This document shows positions 63,350-64,000 of a DNA stretch of 64,000 bases, piece by piece. The DNA is from Paraburkholderia sp. BL10I2N1 (GTDB lineage: Bacteria; Pseudomonadota; Gammaproteobacteria; Burkholderiales; Burkholderiaceae). Both the position numbers and the translations under genes were made by a program. The DNA is taken from the NCBI RefSeq assembly GCF_004361815.1, contig NZ_SNWA01000004.1, forward strand, positions 124,001 to 188,000. The letters run 5' to 3'. Under the pieces are notes generated by a model. The model made no database searches and had not been told where the DNA came from. It saw only the letters and a program-made list of their open reading frames with translations. How positions within the stretch are numbered: the stretch's first letter is position 1; each line of letters starts with the position of its first letter.

Positions 63350-63604
63350 CTGACAGTGCGCTTTACGGCGCGCGTCGACGGCGAGCCGGTTGAATGCGGC
63401 AATTACCGCCGAGGCGCTGGAAGATCATTTCGGCGCCCATTCCGCGCTGGAATCCGCCTTAATGGCTGCTTTCGACAACGGCCGCAATCGTATCCGTTCG
63501 GTTTGCGCGGAAACGATCGACCAGAACGGCGGCAAGGAGTAGTGTTACATAGCGGACTGTTCAGAGTGGACGGCATGGAACCCGATCGCGGCACCACGGC
63601 ATAG
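63350..63604 (+). pseudogene. DUF1488-like gene with two compensating frameshifts
   Basis: One frame reads VRFTARVDGEPVEC and, after a gap, GVVLHSGLFRVDGMEPDRG. The middle, TAEALEDHFGAHSALESALM to VCAETIDQNGGK, lies in a different frame. Joining the three gives a product resembling my memory of small DUF1488-type proteins of Burkholderiaceae. Frame changes fall at TGCGGCAATT (near 63400) and AAGGAGTAG (near 63535). The start is also unclear because a TAG lies just upstream. Sequencing error or real decay are both possible. Confidence 0.45.
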
Positions 63605-63700
63605 TCCCGGCGCGTGCCACCGCATGCACCTCTGTCTCGGCGCGGGTGAGATGGGGCGGTATAGTCTGCAACCGCTAGTCAACGATGGAAGGAGGCCACA

Positions 63701-64000
63701 TGTCACTCATCGTCGCAGCACGCTTCACGACATTCCCCGCCGCTGAAGACGCGGCGCAACGGCTCTTCAATGCCGGTTTCGTCGAGGAGGACGTCACGCT
63801 GTTTTTCGTCAATCCGTGCGGCCAGCACGGATTCGAGACCATCACCGACGCAAACGCGAGGGGGGCGCCGAAGGGTGCCGGGATAGGCGTCACGATTGGC
63901 ACAGTGGTTGGCGCCATGGTCGGCGTCGGGATCTTCGCAGTGTTTTCGGCGCCGCCTATCGTGTTGCTGATCGCGGCCGGGGTGAGTGCGTATGCCGGTT
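63701..64000 (+). CDS. glycine-zipper membrane-associated protein, cut by the window edge
   Basis: The ATG at 63701 follows AAGGAGGCCAC. The 100 codons inside the window give a soluble N-terminal unit (LIVAARFTTFPAAEDAAQRL, VEEDVTLFFVNPCGQHG), resembling the start of small general-stress proteins, and then a Gly-rich hydrophobic stretch (GAGIGVTIGTVVGAMVGVGI, then APPIVLLIAAGVSAYAG). The 3' end lies outside the window. Confidence 0.75.

Overview
The window looks like chromosomal DNA of a high-GC betaproteobacterium of the Burkholderiaceae (Burkholderia, Paraburkholderia or Caballeronia type). This rests on codon use, on the mix of families (DUF3300/DUF2950 pair, YSC84 lipoproteins, NodT-type outer-membrane factors, PhaC/PhaJ, BKACE, an ESPR autotransporter, a NRAMP remnant) and on gene organisation. 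It is not from a database search. No rRNA, tRNA, CRISPR array or intact transposon was seen.

Layout. (1) 0-9.8 kb: an envelope/stress accessory region with DUF2950 and DUF3300 secreted proteins, small exported proteins, two nearly identical YSC84/SYLF lipoproteins in inverted orientation (3.6-4.2 and 8.2-8.8 kb), a secreted two-repeat protein, a glycine-zipper protein and a polyphosphate kinase 2. (2) 10.3-12.9 kb: a PAS/histidine-kinase/receiver/LuxR-HTH hybrid regulator whose expected phosphoacceptor His is Tyr, then a stand-alone receiver. (3) 13-29.3 kb: one long co-directional export array made of an RND tripartite pump, PqiABC, a PerM/AI-2E permease, a second tripartite set (NodT factor, HlyD adaptor, DUF2955), a small K+ channel and an outer-membrane barrel-like protein. 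(4) 29.5-31.7 kb: phaJ-like hydratase and PHA synthase on the minus strand. (5) 32.7-40.3 kb: an AraC-type regulator divergent from a seven-gene catabolic run (BKACE, MFS, quinone reductase, TauD-like dioxygenase, small hydrolase, DsbA-like, Rieske), ended by an IS6-family transposase remnant, then a DUF1989 gene. (6) 42-47.6 kb: a Cys-repeat protein, a LytS/LytTR two-component pair with a DUF2306 gene, DUF1326, and a Tat-type beta carbonic anhydrase. (7) 48.4-55 kb: an ABC export operon (two ATPases, one double permease, one secreted protein) and a CSS-EAL c-di-GMP phosphodiesterase. (8) 56-64 kb: a 1596-residue autotransporter, a decayed NRAMP transporter, membrane proteins, a frameshifted DUF1488-like gene and a glycine-zipper gene cut by the window edge.

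The most interesting signal is a recurring near-palindrome, RGACYAAAGTCC followed by KATTCCC. Five good copies and two degenerate ones occur in the first 13 kb, most of them 70-120 bp before start codons (both YSC84 genes, the secreted two-repeat protein, ppk2, the lone receiver, the RND adaptor). Its core resembles the box of the mycobacterial dormancy regulator DosR, itself a NarL/FixJ-family protein, and the only FixJ-type DNA-binding protein nearby is the hybrid regulator at 10.3-12.3 kb. I infer a local stress regulon linking lipoproteins, polyphosphate metabolism and efflux. The regulator-site link is not proven by the sequence.
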